In this document: positions 8,162 through 16,871 of the stretch, one piece after another
Position numbering within the stretch: the first letter of the stretch is position 1
How the letters are laid out: every line of letters begins with the position of its first letter
Source: an uncultured Siphonobacter sp.
GTDB taxonomy: Bacteria > Bacteroidota > Bacteroidia > Cytophagales > Spirosomataceae
Length of the DNA stretch: 64,000 nucleotides
Assembly: GCA_913774715.1 (NCBI GenBank)
Contig: CAJYHS010000065.1
Span: forward strand, 62,001-126,000
Reading direction: 5' to 3'
Translations under genes and position numbers: made by a program
The notes under the pieces: generated by a model
The model's database searches: none
What the model was told of the DNA's origin: nothing
The model's input: the letters and a program-made list of their open reading frames with translations, nothing else

Positions 8162-9115
8162 CTACTTCCAGTTACTCGCCTGATCTAACTTTCCAATCGC
8201 TTCTGTACTCAACGAAATACTTACGGCTTCTTTGAATGATTTCAACTGATTGTCACTCGTCGCACTGGCAATCGGGGCAGCTACCGATGGACGGGCGATG
8301 AGCCAGGCCAGCGAAATAGCCGCCGGACTTACGTTATATTCTTTTGCTAACTCATCCAGTACGCTTAATACACTTAGGCCTTGTTCGTTCAGATATTTCT
8401 TTACCCCCTGCCCCCGCTGGCTTTTATTCAGATCAGCCTCGGAGCGGTATTTCCCGGTCAGGAACCCGCTCGCCAGAGCATAATAGTTGATGGTACTGAG
8501 TTGATGTTCCAGAACAATCGGCTCGTAGGCTTTTTCGTATTCTTGCCGTTCTACCAGATTATAATGCGGCTGTAAGGTTTCGTAACGCGGATAGCCGTAT
8601 TTCTCGCTTGCCTCCAGCGAAGCCTTCAGGCGTTCTGGACTCATATTTGACGTACCGATAATCCGTACTTTTCCATCGCGAACTAACTGATCGTAAGCTT
8701 CCAGCGTTTCTTCCACGGGCGTGGCTTCATTGTCATAATGGGTCTGATATAAATCGATATAATCGGTTTGCAAACGGCGAAGCGAATCTTCCACGCCTTT
8801 TAAAATATACGCTTTACTTACGTCCGGCTGCCCTTTGCCATTATCAGCTCCGATTTTAGTCGCGATAACCAGCTTGTCCCGATTACCCCGAGCCTGCTGC
8901 CATTTCCCAATAATTGTTTCCGATTCCCCACCAATGTTACCCGGCACCCAGCGGGAATATACGTCTGCCGTATCAATGCAATTAAATCCAGCGGCCACAA
9001 AAGCGTCCAACAATTGAAATGATTTTGCCTCATCAATCGTCCAGCCAAACACGTTACCTCCAAAAATCAGGGGTGCAATTTCCACCGCCGATTTCCCTAA
9101 TTGTCTCTTTTGCAT
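8162..9115 (-). CDS. Aldo/keto reductase
   Basis: A 317-residue (beta/alpha)8 NADPH-dependent oxidoreductase. The catalytic tetrad is visible as Asp and Tyr in NCIDTADVYSRWVPG (about 45-59), Lys in VIATKIGADNG (about 82-92) and His in LYQTHYDNEATP (about 121-132). The C-terminal IGTSNMSPERL and PIASATSDNQL segments match the cofactor-binding loops of the AKR11/12-like branch. Substrates of this branch are usually aldehydes or sugars. It forms a monocistronic unit. Confidence 0.92.
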   Translation of the reverse strand: MQKRQLGKSAVEIAPLIFGGNVFGWTIDEAKSFQLLDAFVAAGFNCIDTADVYSRWVPGNIGGESETIIGKWQQARGNRDKLVIATKIGADNGKGQPDVSKAYILKGVEDSLRRLQTDYIDLYQTHYDNEATPVEETLEAYDQLVRDGKVRIIGTSNMSPERLKASLEASEKYGYPRYETLQPHYNLVERQEYEKAYEPIVLEHQLSTINYYALASGFLTGKYRSEADLNKSQRGQGVKKYLNEQGLSVLSVLDELAKEYNVSPAAISLAWLIARPSVAAPIASATSDNQLKSFKEAVSISLSTEAIGKLDQASNWK

Positions 9116-9226
9116 AGGTTTTCAATTTTACAAAATAAGATTCGCTGAAAAATTAATTCCAGCCTGGAATGAACCCATCCTGTTTATAAACGAGGAAAAA
9201 GGAAATTTCCGTTCATCGCAATTGCT

Positions 9227-9325
9227 GTAGAGACGCGACTTCATCGCGTCTGACCGGGAGATGGGAACAAATCATTGGTAACAAAAACCGCCTCTTACCC
9301 AAACGCGATGAAGTTGCGTCTCTAC
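9227..9325. repeat. ~98-bp inverted-arm element, copy 1
   Basis: The unit begins GTAGAGACGCGACTTCATCG and ends with a ~23-bp inverted version of that arm. Between the arms is a core containing GACCGGGAGATGGG, CAAATCATTGGTA and CCGCCTCTTACCC. The copy at 9386-9483 is nearly identical, and a diverged, oppositely oriented copy lies at 32170-32266. It has no coding capacity. It fits a MITE-like or RNA-structured intergenic element; no target-site duplication is obvious. Confidence 0.8.
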
Positions 9326-9385
9326 CAAGTTGTGTAGTAATTAATAGAGTATTTTGAAACGGCATCCGGAAAGATTATTCTTTTT

Positions 9386-9483
9386 GTAGAGACGCGACTT
9401 CATCGCGTCTGACCGGGAGATGGGGTCAAATCATTGGTAGCAAAACCGCCTCTTACCCAGACGCGATAAAGTCGCGTCTCTAC
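9386..9483. repeat. ~98-bp inverted-arm element, copy 2
   Basis: This is the second near-identical unit, in the same orientation as copy 1 and separated from it by 60 bp of unrelated sequence. The arms GTAGAGACGCGACTTCATCG... and ...GATAAAGTCGCGTCTCTAC can fold back on each other. Together the two units fill most of the 422-bp gap between the aldo/keto reductase and D-threonine aldolase genes. Confidence 0.8.
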
Positions 9484-9492
9484 CACATAAAA

Positions 9493-9530
9493 TAATAAGG
9501 TTCGACCCCTTGTGCAGCCGAACCTTATTA
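9493..9530 (-). terminator. Intrinsic terminator of the D-threonine aldolase gene
   Basis: A 12-bp perfect stem TAATAAGGTTCG/CGAACCTTATTA with a 14-nt loop is followed on the minus strand by a short T-rich tract. It lies 8 bp beyond the stop codon. Confidence 0.8.
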
Positions 9531-9537
9531 CCTACGA

Positions 9538-10623
9538 TTAAACCGTAATTTTTCGTTTTCTCGACAGGATATTCCATTCGTCAACAACCTGTCCATTTTC
9601 CACTACAGTGGCCGTTTCATGCAGAGCAACGGTCGGGCAAACGTGGTAAGGGATGGCGTACAATACGTCCCCGATTTGAATCGATTCCCAGCTGGAAACT
9701 TTTAATACGCCGTGTTCTTCGCTTTGTCCGGTTAACTCGTAATCCACCAGATTCAGGAACTTCACCCGACGATCCACCGGATTTTCAGCAGCTACGGCTT
9801 TATGACCCAGGTCAATGGTAATGATGCCTTCGGTTGGTTTGGATACTACTCGGGTAAGAATCACAGCGGCCCATTCGAACGGCTGTTCTTCGAGTAAGTC
9901 ATCGTATCCCCAATCCCAGAGCAGGCATGTCCCCGGACTTAAATAGTTACCTTCCCGCAAAGCATGAACCGTAAACGAAGGAGTACCGCCAGTAATAATC
10001 ATCCAGTCTTCACGAGGTTCAATAGCGGAAACCACTCGTTCGTAGGCTTCATTCACTTCCGTTTTACGCTCTTCGAAATCTGGATTACGCAGGTGTCCGT
10101 CGTAAATATGCAGGCCTTTTAGTTCGAGATTCGGTAAGGTTTCAATGTGATCAATCAGCCTCGATAAGGTTTCTACTTCCGCTCCTGTTCGATTCATCCC
10201 GTTGTTTACATCAATAAAAAGCAAAGCCTTCTGATGCTCAAAAAACGCATTAATCGTATCTGCAGCGGCAATGCTGTCCACCAAAGCGGAGAACTGCGTT
10301 TCGGGGTATTTCTGCATCAACTCGTACAAACGAGCAATATTTGGCCCTACCAGTGGGTAAGCCAATAATACCCAGGGTGCACCGGCCAGAGCAGCCATTT
10401 CAGCTTCAGCCAGAGTAGAAACTTTGAATTTAGTAATACCCACTTCCAGCTGCATCTTTAGCACTTCGACGGTTTTGTGGGTTTTGGTATGTGGTATCAA
10501 TCGCTCGGGACTTCCCGCAATGGCTACCATAATGGCAATATTTCTACGAATGCGATCGCGATAAAATACGATTGCGGGTGACGCTACAGCATCGGGATTT
10601 TGCAGGGAAAACCAATCTTCCAT
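9538..10623 (-). CDS. D-threonine aldolase-family PLP enzyme
   Basis: The ATG at 10623 (MEDWFSLQNPDAVASPAIVF...) gives 361 residues; a TTG 33 bp upstream would add an unlikely extension. The fold-type III (alanine racemase-like) N-terminal domain carries the PLP lysine in HTKTHKTVEV. LFIDVNNGMNRTGAE is a conserved barrel segment, and the C-terminal domain holds metal ligands (YHVCPTVALHE, His and Cys). Such enzymes split D-threonine or other D-3-hydroxy amino acids into glycine and an aldehyde. The gene lies 100 bp downstream of a GntP permease gene on the same strand, so the pair probably forms an uptake and cleavage unit. Confidence 0.88.
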   Translation of the reverse strand: MEDWFSLQNPDAVASPAIVFYRDRIRRNIAIMVAIAGSPERLIPHTKTHKTVEVLKMQLEVGITKFKVSTLAEAEMAALAGAPWVLLAYPLVGPNIARLYELMQKYPETQFSALVDSIAAADTINAFFEHQKALLFIDVNNGMNRTGAEVETLSRLIDHIETLPNLELKGLHIYDGHLRNPDFEERKTEVNEAYERVVSAIEPREDWMIITGGTPSFTVHALREGNYLSPGTCLLWDWGYDDLLEEQPFEWAAVILTRVVSKPTEGIITIDLGHKAVAAENPVDRRVKFLNLVDYELTGQSEEHGVLKVSSWESIQIGDVLYAIPYHVCPTVALHETATVVENGQVVDEWNILSRKRKITV

Positions 10624-10723
10624 GAACGATATGGGAATAATAAAAAAGTCCGACAAAGCGGTTGAGAGCTCATCACCCCGCCTCTTATGGATATGAATAA
10701 ACTAATAACCAGCAACAAACATC

Positions 10724-12031
10724 TTAAATAAACGCATCCAGAACTAATACGCCGAAAAGGCCAATAATGGATACCAGCGTTTCCATGACCGTCCAGGTTT
10801 TGAGCGTTTCTTTAATACTAAGATTGAAATACTCTTTATATAACCAGAACCCGCCATCGTTGAAATGCGAACACATCAAACTACCCGCTCCGATGGATAA
10901 CACCATTAATTCCGGCGAAACGTCGGGACGAGCGACTAATATCGGAGCTACTAAACCTACGGCAGTTAATCCGGCGACCGTCGCTGAACCCACGCAGATG
11001 CGAATTAATCCGGCGATGAGCCAACCCAATACCAGCGGAGAAATCGGTAACATTCGAAGCTGCTCGCCGAGATAATTACTGATGCCGGCGGCCTGCATGA
11101 TTTCCTTTAAAGCCGAAGATCCGGCAACTACCAATAAAATAACAGAGCAACCTTTGAAAGCTTCTTCGAGTTGGACGGTTACCTGTTTCATACTTTTGCC
11201 GCGAGCAATGCCCAGAGCATACATGGCTACCAATACTGAAAGAAACATGCCAAAATAAGGCTCACTGATCAGTTGAATAGCCGGATTAGGGGGTAAGTAA
11301 GGACGAAAAATAGTTGTCAATGCCAGAAGAATAACGGGTAATAAAGCCGTGAACAAGCTAATACCCAACCCTGGTAACTCTTCGGCTGACATCTTTTTAA
11401 CCGATAGTAAATCGGGATCAAGTACCGGATTATATTTTTTTAAGGTTCGTCCGAAAATGGGGCCGGCAATGGCAATCGCTGGAATGGCAATCGCAATTCC
11501 GTATAACAGCACCTTTCCCAAATCCGCATTGAACCGACCAGCGATAGCCGCTGGCGACGGGTGCGGAGGCAAGTACCCGTGAGCTACTGATAAAGCCGAC
11601 AACATGGGAATACCAACCGTCAAAATCGGTACCCGGGCTGAAACGGAAACGGCCACGATCAAAGGAAAAACGATCACGAAACCGGCGTTATAGAACAGCG
11701 GAATACCAATTACGAAACCCGCCAGAGCCATGCCCCAAGGCAGATTCTTTTTCCCAAAGACCAGAACAATAGCATCTGTAATTCGCTGAGCAGCACCACT
11801 TTCAGCAACTAATTTTCCCAACATAGCCCCAAAACCAACGATTAATACCAGATCACCCAGCGTATCGCCGATACCTTTTTTAATGGCCTGCCCTACCGCA
11901 GTCACTTCCATTCCACTCGCCAGACCGAGGCCAATACAGATGATGAGAAAAGACAGGAAAGTGTCCAACCGGACGTAAGCAATAAAAAATATGAGTAGCG
12001 AGATGGCCAGAAAGGTCAGAATAAGAGGCAT
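10724..12031 (-). CDS. GntP-family gluconate/D-serine-type H+ symporter
   Basis: A 435-residue integral membrane protein with about 12 hydrophobic helices. The segment AHGYLPPHPSPAAIAGRF (about 150-167) is the GntP-family signature, and SHFNDGGFWLYKEYFNLS near the C-terminus is also diagnostic. The family imports gluconate, and one branch (DsdX) imports D-serine. Its position immediately upstream of a D-threonine aldolase-type gene favours a D-hydroxy amino acid or related hydroxy acid substrate, though this is inference. It is divergent from the oligoendopeptidase gene. Confidence 0.9.
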   Translation of the reverse strand: MPLILTFLAISLLIFFIAYVRLDTFLSFLIICIGLGLASGMEVTAVGQAIKKGIGDTLGDLVLIVGFGAMLGKLVAESGAAQRITDAIVLVFGKKNLPWGMALAGFVIGIPLFYNAGFVIVFPLIVAVSVSARVPILTVGIPMLSALSVAHGYLPPHPSPAAIAGRFNADLGKVLLYGIAIAIPAIAIAGPIFGRTLKKYNPVLDPDLLSVKKMSAEELPGLGISLFTALLPVILLALTTIFRPYLPPNPAIQLISEPYFGMFLSVLVAMYALGIARGKSMKQVTVQLEEAFKGCSVILLVVAGSSALKEIMQAAGISNYLGEQLRMLPISPLVLGWLIAGLIRICVGSATVAGLTAVGLVAPILVARPDVSPELMVLSIGAGSLMCSHFNDGGFWLYKEYFNLSIKETLKTWTVMETLVSIIGLFGVLVLDAFI

Positions 12032-12093
12032 TTGATAGATAGCTAGAGGTTTAAGAATCTCAAAGAAAAGAATTTTTTGTTCTAAATTCCTCC

Positions 12094-12119
12094 CGAATGC
12101 CTTAGATTGAAGGCATTCG
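12094..12119. other. Hairpin in divergent spacer
   Basis: CGAATGCCTT and AAGGCATTCG form a perfect 10-bp stem with a 6-nt loop between the GntP gene and the oligoendopeptidase gene. Because both genes are transcribed away from it, it is more likely an operator or repeat remnant than a terminator. Confidence 0.4.
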
Positions 12120-12235
12120 AGTTTTCAGTTGACTGTTTTCTGTTTTCAGTTAGTAGCTAAATTCACTCATTCTATCATTCAGTCCTTCTAAATTCTATTT
12201 CTACAGTACCTTTATCCCAGCCAATTTGAATTTTT

Positions 12236-13951
12236 ATGATCGAGTCACTGCCTCAGCGAGAGCGGGCTTTTTTGCCTGCGGCCTACGAATTAACCGACTG
12301 GACGAGCGTTCAGTCTTATTTTGATGAACTGAAAAATCGTATCATCCTAAATGCTGATGAGTTGCGAGCCTGGTTTCAGGATCGCTCGGAACTGGAAAGT
12401 TACCTTTCCGAAAATTTCGCCTGGCGATACATCCGCATGACGACCGATACGAGTAACGAAGCGTATGTAGCGGCCTTTAATGAGTTTAACGAAAACATTC
12501 AACCGCACTGGGCTGAAATCTCCAATACCCTGGATCAGAAAGCCATTGCCAGCCCTTACGTAGACGAATTAAAAGACGAAGGATATTTCATTACCCTTCG
12601 GGCGATGCGTCGTCAGATTGAGATTTTCCGGACAGAAAACGTCCCTCTTTTTACCCAGATTCAGCAATTACAAAGTCAGTACGGAAATATCGCCGGAGCC
12701 ATGACGGTTACGTTGAACGGCGAAGAAATGACACTTCAGAAAGCCGGGGACTTTCTGATGCAACCCAATCGGGAAGTACGGGAAGAAGCCTGGAAAGCCA
12801 TCTGGGAACGTCGGTATCAGGATCATGAAGCTCTGGATGAATTACTGAATCAGCTTCGTGACCTCCGGCATCAAGTAGCTCAGAATGCAGGTTTTGCTAA
12901 CTTCCGGGACTATATGTTCGCTGCGATGGGCCGCTTTGACTATACCGTGGAAGATTGTTTCAACTTCCACGATGCCATTGCTCAGACGGTGGTACCTGTC
13001 TTGAACGAAATTTCGGCCGAACGGAAACAAGCTCTGCAAACGGCTGACTTACGGCCCTGGGACAAACTGGTTGATCCCACTGGAAAAGCTCCGCTTAAAC
13101 CCTTCGCGGGCGGCGAGGATTTATTAACCAAAACTATTGAAGTCTTTGATCGACTTGATCCCGAATTAGGTAGTTACCTGCGGGTCATGCGAACGATGGG
13201 CCGTTTTGATCTGGAGTCCCGTAAGGGTAAGGCTCCGGGTGGGTATAACTATCCATTGGAAGAATCGGGCGTGCCGTTCATTTTCATGAATGCAACGTCT
13301 AATCTCCGGGATATGGTCACGATTTTACATGAAGGAGGTCACGCCGTTCATAGCATTGTTACGCGGGATTTAGCTCTGAATAGCTTCCGTAACGTACCTA
13401 GCGAAGTAGCGGAGCTGGCTTCGATGAGTATGGAGTTAATCACGATGGATCACTGGGATGTTTTTTTCCCGAATCCAGAAGACCTGCGTCGGGCGAAGCT
13501 CGATCATTTGGAGGACATCATTGAAACTTTACCCTGGGTAGCCACGGTTGATGCCTTCCAGCACTGGCTATACGAAAATCCTACGCATTCCGTAGAAGAA
13601 CGTAACGAAGCCTGGTTACAGATCTTTGGCCGATTCAGCGATAGCATTACCGACTGGAGTGGTCTGGAGCGTTTCAAAGCATATCAGTGGCAGCGGCAGT
13701 TACATATTTACGAAGTACCCTTTTATTACATTGAATACGGCATTGCTCAGCTAGGAGCCATTGGCGTTTGGAAGAATTATAAGGAAAATCCGCAAAAAGG
13801 ACTGGAAGGTTACCTAAAGGCTCTGAAGTTAGGATATACTCGCCCCATGGGTGAAATTTACGCAGCGGCCGACGTTCCCTTCGACTTCTCCAAAGAACAC
13901 ATTGCCAGTTTAATGGATTTTGTGAGAGCAGAAATCGAAAAACTAAAGTAG
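12236..13951 (+). CDS. M3-family oligoendopeptidase (PepF-like)
   Basis: A 571-residue zinc metallopeptidase without signal peptide, hence cytoplasmic. The zinc site HEGGH sits at residues 365-369, and the third ligand is expected in SEVAELASMSMEL about 25 residues later. Length and the N-terminal helical oligoF-type domain fit the PepF/oligoendopeptidase F branch, which degrades short peptides. The TACCTTTA element about 30 bp upstream resembles the Bacteroidota -7 box. A long hairpin follows the gene. Confidence 0.93.
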   Translation: MIESLPQRERAFLPAAYELTDWTSVQSYFDELKNRIILNADELRAWFQDRSELESYLSENFAWRYIRMTTDTSNEAYVAAFNEFNENIQPHWAEISNTLDQKAIASPYVDELKDEGYFITLRAMRRQIEIFRTENVPLFTQIQQLQSQYGNIAGAMTVTLNGEEMTLQKAGDFLMQPNREVREEAWKAIWERRYQDHEALDELLNQLRDLRHQVAQNAGFANFRDYMFAAMGRFDYTVEDCFNFHDAIAQTVVPVLNEISAERKQALQTADLRPWDKLVDPTGKAPLKPFAGGEDLLTKTIEVFDRLDPELGSYLRVMRTMGRFDLESRKGKAPGGYNYPLEESGVPFIFMNATSNLRDMVTILHEGGHAVHSIVTRDLALNSFRNVPSEVAELASMSMELITMDHWDVFFPNPEDLRRAKLDHLEDIIETLPWVATVDAFQHWLYENPTHSVEERNEAWLQIFGRFSDSITDWSGLERFKAYQWQRQLHIYEVPFYYIEYGIAQLGAIGVWKNYKENPQKGLEGYLKALKLGYTRPMGEIYAAADVPFDFSKEHIASLMDFVRAEIEKLK

Positions 13952-13960
13952 CTATCTGTT

Positions 13961-14013
13961 GGGAGTTGTTTGAGCTACCAGATATTAAGACCTGGTAGCT
14001 CAAACAACCCTCC
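13961..14013. other. Long stem-loop between oligoendopeptidase and DUF58 genes
   Basis: TTGTTTGAGCTACCAG pairs perfectly with CTGGTAGCTCAAACAA (16 bp), extended by GGGAG/CTCCC with a small mismatch, around a loop of about 10 nt. No T run follows, so it is not a textbook intrinsic terminator. It may stabilise the upstream transcript end or be a repeat remnant. Confidence 0.6.
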
Positions 14014-14067
14014 CTACCTTTACGAATTTTCAGTTACCTAACTGACAACTCAAAACTCAAAACCCTC

Positions 14068-15399
14068 TTGGCCTTTTTCCGCTCGCTTTATCTTTCCCGC
14101 ATATTCTTCACGGTGCTGATCAGTATCGTTTTTCTGTTTTTACTAGCCTTTATGGTACCCTGGTTATTCGGTATTATACAGGTAGTACTACTGGTATTCG
14201 GTATTCTGATTGTTATGGATATCACGCTGTTATATCTCCCTCGAAGAACTCTAATGGCCCGACGGGATGTGGGAGAGCGGTTTTCGAACGGTGATGCCAA
14301 TCCGGTTTCCATTTTTCTGGAAAATCACTATAATTTTTCAGTAAAGCTGGAGATCATTGATGAAATACCCTTTCAGTTTCAAAAACGGGATGTGCTCTTT
14401 AAAACCGAATTAGCTACTGAAAGTCAGCAGATCATTCGTTACGAATTACGACCCGTGGAGCGTGGCGTTTATGAGTTTGGAGCAGTAAATATTTATGTCC
14501 AAAGTCCCATTCAATTAATCAAGCGGAGGCATCGCTTTTCACAGGATCAGCAGGTGGCGGTGTATCCTTCTTTCCTGCAAATGAAGCAATACGAGTTCAT
14601 GGCTATCTCCAGCCGCTTAACCGAACTCGGTATCAAGAAGATCCGGCGGGTAGGCATGAGTCAGGAATTTGAGCAGATTCGCCCTTACGTACCCGGCGAT
14701 GAAGTACGGACGGTCAACTGGCGAGCCACGGCCCGACGTAATGAGTTGATGGTGAATGCTTTTCAGGAAGAAAAGTCACAGGCCATTTATTGTTTGATTG
14801 ATAAAGGCCGTGTCATGCAAAGTCCTTTCAATGGCTTGAGTCTGCTGGATTATGCCATTAATTCTACGCTGGTCATGAGTAACATTGCTTTAATCAAACA
14901 GGACAAAGTAGGTGTATTTACTTTCTCTGATAAGAAAGGACCAATTCTTCCTGCGGAACGAAAGCCTGGCCAGTTACAGCGGATTATGGAGTTATTGTAT
15001 CGGCAGAAAACCCGTTTTTTGGAAACAGACTATGAATCCCTATACGTAACCCTGAAGACGCAAATTCGACAGCGAAGTTTACTCTTGTTATTCACCAATT
15101 TTGAGACGGTGAATGCCATGCGGCGGGTGCTTCCTTACCTCCGGCGTTTAGCGAAAGATCACCTGGTAGTTGTTATTTTCTTTGAAAATACAGAGTTACG
15201 CTCTTTACTGAACACTCCCGCTCAAACTACTGAAGAAATCTACCTGAAAACCATTGCTGAAAAGTTCTTTTACGAAAAACAGCAAATCATGCGGGAGTTA
15301 CAGCAATACGGCATTCAGTCCGTATTAACTCCTCCCGAAAAACTAACGGTAAATACGATTAATAAATATCTGGAAGTAAAAGCCCGGGGAATGATCTAG
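14068..15399 (+). CDS. DUF58-domain membrane protein
   Basis: The start is a TTG (MAFFRSLYLSR...) giving 443 residues. Two adjacent membrane helices occupy about residues 10-55, and the large remainder is cytoplasmic. The DUF58 signature YVPGDEVRTVNWRATARRNELMV is visible near residues 210-232, followed by a von Willebrand A-like region. DUF58 proteins commonly accompany MoxR ATPases and vWA proteins in envelope-quality or co-chaperone systems. No moxR lies in this window, so this is a detached copy. It has no obvious terminator before the convergent coaE gene. Confidence 0.88.
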   Translation: MAFFRSLYLSRIFFTVLISIVFLFLLAFMVPWLFGIIQVVLLVFGILIVMDITLLYLPRRTLMARRDVGERFSNGDANPVSIFLENHYNFSVKLEIIDEIPFQFQKRDVLFKTELATESQQIIRYELRPVERGVYEFGAVNIYVQSPIQLIKRRHRFSQDQQVAVYPSFLQMKQYEFMAISSRLTELGIKKIRRVGMSQEFEQIRPYVPGDEVRTVNWRATARRNELMVNAFQEEKSQAIYCLIDKGRVMQSPFNGLSLLDYAINSTLVMSNIALIKQDKVGVFTFSDKKGPILPAERKPGQLQRIMELLYRQKTRFLETDYESLYVTLKTQIRQRSLLLLFTNFETVNAMRRVLPYLRRLAKDHLVVVIFFENTELRSLLNTPAQTTEEIYLKTIAEKFFYEKQQIMRELQQYGIQSVLTPPEKLTVNTINKYLEVKARGMI

Positions 15400-15450
15400 G
15401 CGTTTTGAGTTATCTCCTCTTTCACTTTAGGTAACTCTTTGCTTAACCGC

Positions 15451-16053
15451 TTACTTGCGTAACTCTTTATCAATGTTCAGTACCTGCTCAATGACGGATG
15501 TTTTTTCGTCGTTCCAAATGGTATAATCTGCGATTCGCTGACGTTCTTCTTCGGTGGCCTGACGTTCCATAATATCCCGAATGGCCTGTTCCGTTCGATT
15601 ATCACGTTGTTTTACCCGCTGAATCCTTAACTCCAGCGGAGCTTCTACAACAATTACCTTCTGGAAACTATTACCTTCTCCTGCGGCTTTCATAATCGCT
15701 GCTTCGTATAATAGATAAGGAGCCAAAGCATGTTGTACTGCCCACTCTTCCCCATCCTTACGCACTCGGGGATGTACCCGCTCATTCACCTGCTTCAATA
15801 ATTCGGGTTTATCAAAAATCTGACTGGCTACCCAAGCCCGATTATACTCTCCTGAAGGTAAATACGCCTCTGGCCCCAGTAATTCGAGTAACTGATTCTT
15901 CAGAAGACTATCGTTTTTAATTAGTTTTTTAGCCCGATCATCCGCTTCATAAATGGGAATCCCTAACGTTGCAAAAACCCTGGCGATCAAGCTTTTGCCA
16001 GATCCAATTCCACCCGTAATACCAATTACTTTAGGATTCATTGCTTTAGTCAT
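15451..16053 (-). CDS. coaE: Dephospho-CoA kinase
   Basis: A 200-residue P-loop kinase catalysing the last step of coenzyme A synthesis. The Walker A motif GGIGSGKS lies at residues 14-21. YEADDRAKKL (about 34-43) and HPRVRKDGEEW (about 93-103) are family-typical, and the lid region is VKQRDNRTEQAIRDIM. Translation may start at the ATG at 16053 or at 16041 (MNPKVIGITGG). A hairpin with a T run ends right at the 16053 start codon, which would favour either internal initiation or attenuation. It is the last gene of the nusB-to-coaE block. Confidence 0.95.
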   Translation of the reverse strand: MTKAMNPKVIGITGGIGSGKSLIARVFATLGIPIYEADDRAKKLIKNDSLLKNQLLELLGPEAYLPSGEYNRAWVASQIFDKPELLKQVNERVHPRVRKDGEEWAVQHALAPYLLYEAAIMKAAGEGNSFQKVIVVEAPLELRIQRVKQRDNRTEQAIRDIMERQATEEERQRIADYTIWNDEKTSVIEQVLNIDKELRK

Positions 16054-16056
16054 AAA

Positions 16057-16085
16057 AAAACGCGAACCGTACAGATTCGCGTTTT
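16057..16085 (-). terminator. Terminator/attenuator abutting coaE
   Basis: AAAACGCGAA/TTCGCGTTTT (10-bp stem, 9-nt loop) runs directly into a T7 tract and then the coaE ATG on the minus strand. It also lies just after the YbbR gene stop, so it would terminate or attenuate read-through into coaE. Confidence 0.7.
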
Positions 16086-16091
16086 GCGTTA

Positions 16092-16772
16092 TTATTTCTT
16101 TATCGGTAACGGTGGACTGAGTAACTCAGCAATTTCAAAACTAATATTCACCTGTTGAGACGTAGCATTCACATTCGGCTGGTTCACCAGAGGAATCGGA
16201 ATTTTTTCGTCAAAATCACCCGATACTTTTTTGGGCATTGGAATCTTAATCTCATTTGGGATTTCCTTCATGGTCGATTCCGGTCCTTCAACAGTAATCG
16301 TTTGAGGAATAACGTTAATGACCGTCGAGATTACAAACCGATTCGGAAATTTCACGCCGCTGGTATCAGCTACCAGCTTTACCGGCTTTACTACTCTTCG
16401 TTCAAAACTAATGTTCAGTGAATCCGCAATGATATAATTCACATGCGTTTCCTTCAAGCGATTGGAGAGTAAATCCGTCAGTGACGTCGTATTTATAAAT
16501 TTCGTCTGTAAAGGATTTATAATAGAATAATGAATCGGTTCATTTCCCAGAGAAATCATACGCCATAATAAATCCCAGCCACTACCTGTAATACTAGCTT
16601 GAATTTGACGCGGAAGCGGAGAAGTAGGCACATACAATGAGTCATCGTAAGCTACTTGTAATGGATACGCCAATCGGGTTGAATAGCCCTGTTTATTCAA
16701 AGCATTCATCAACCAGAAAAGCAGAGCCCCTAAAAAACAGAGACCCGCGACTTTCCAGTCAGGTTTCATCAT
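16092..16772 (-). CDS. YbbR/CdaR-like domain protein
   Basis: A 226-residue protein with one N-terminal membrane helix (about 8-24, KVAGLCFLGALLFWLMNAL) and an extracytoplasmic region with YbbR-type beta repeats. The second repeat is recognisable as VINVIPQTITVEGPESTMKEI. In Firmicutes YbbR/CdaR modulates the c-di-AMP cyclase; in Bacteroidota the gene lies with yajC and coaE, as here, and the role is less clear. It belongs to the conserved minus-strand block. Confidence 0.85.
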   Translation of the reverse strand: MMKPDWKVAGLCFLGALLFWLMNALNKQGYSTRLAYPLQVAYDDSLYVPTSPLPRQIQASITGSGWDLLWRMISLGNEPIHYSIINPLQTKFINTTSLTDLLSNRLKETHVNYIIADSLNISFERRVVKPVKLVADTSGVKFPNRFVISTVINVIPQTITVEGPESTMKEIPNEIKIPMPKKVSGDFDEKIPIPLVNQPNVNATSQQVNISFEIAELLSPPLPIKK

Positions 16773-16871
16773 TTCAATGATCAGTGATCAATTATCAGTG
16801 AACAATTCATTTCGGCGGGAATAGGATAAAAACCCATTCCTCCGTTGACATTCTTCCGCTGATCTTTGTAA

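Noticed and set aside
9227-9483. Insertion sequence
   Set aside because: Arms resemble transposon ends but there is no transposase frame and no visible target duplication, so only a MITE-like or structured repeat is claimed.
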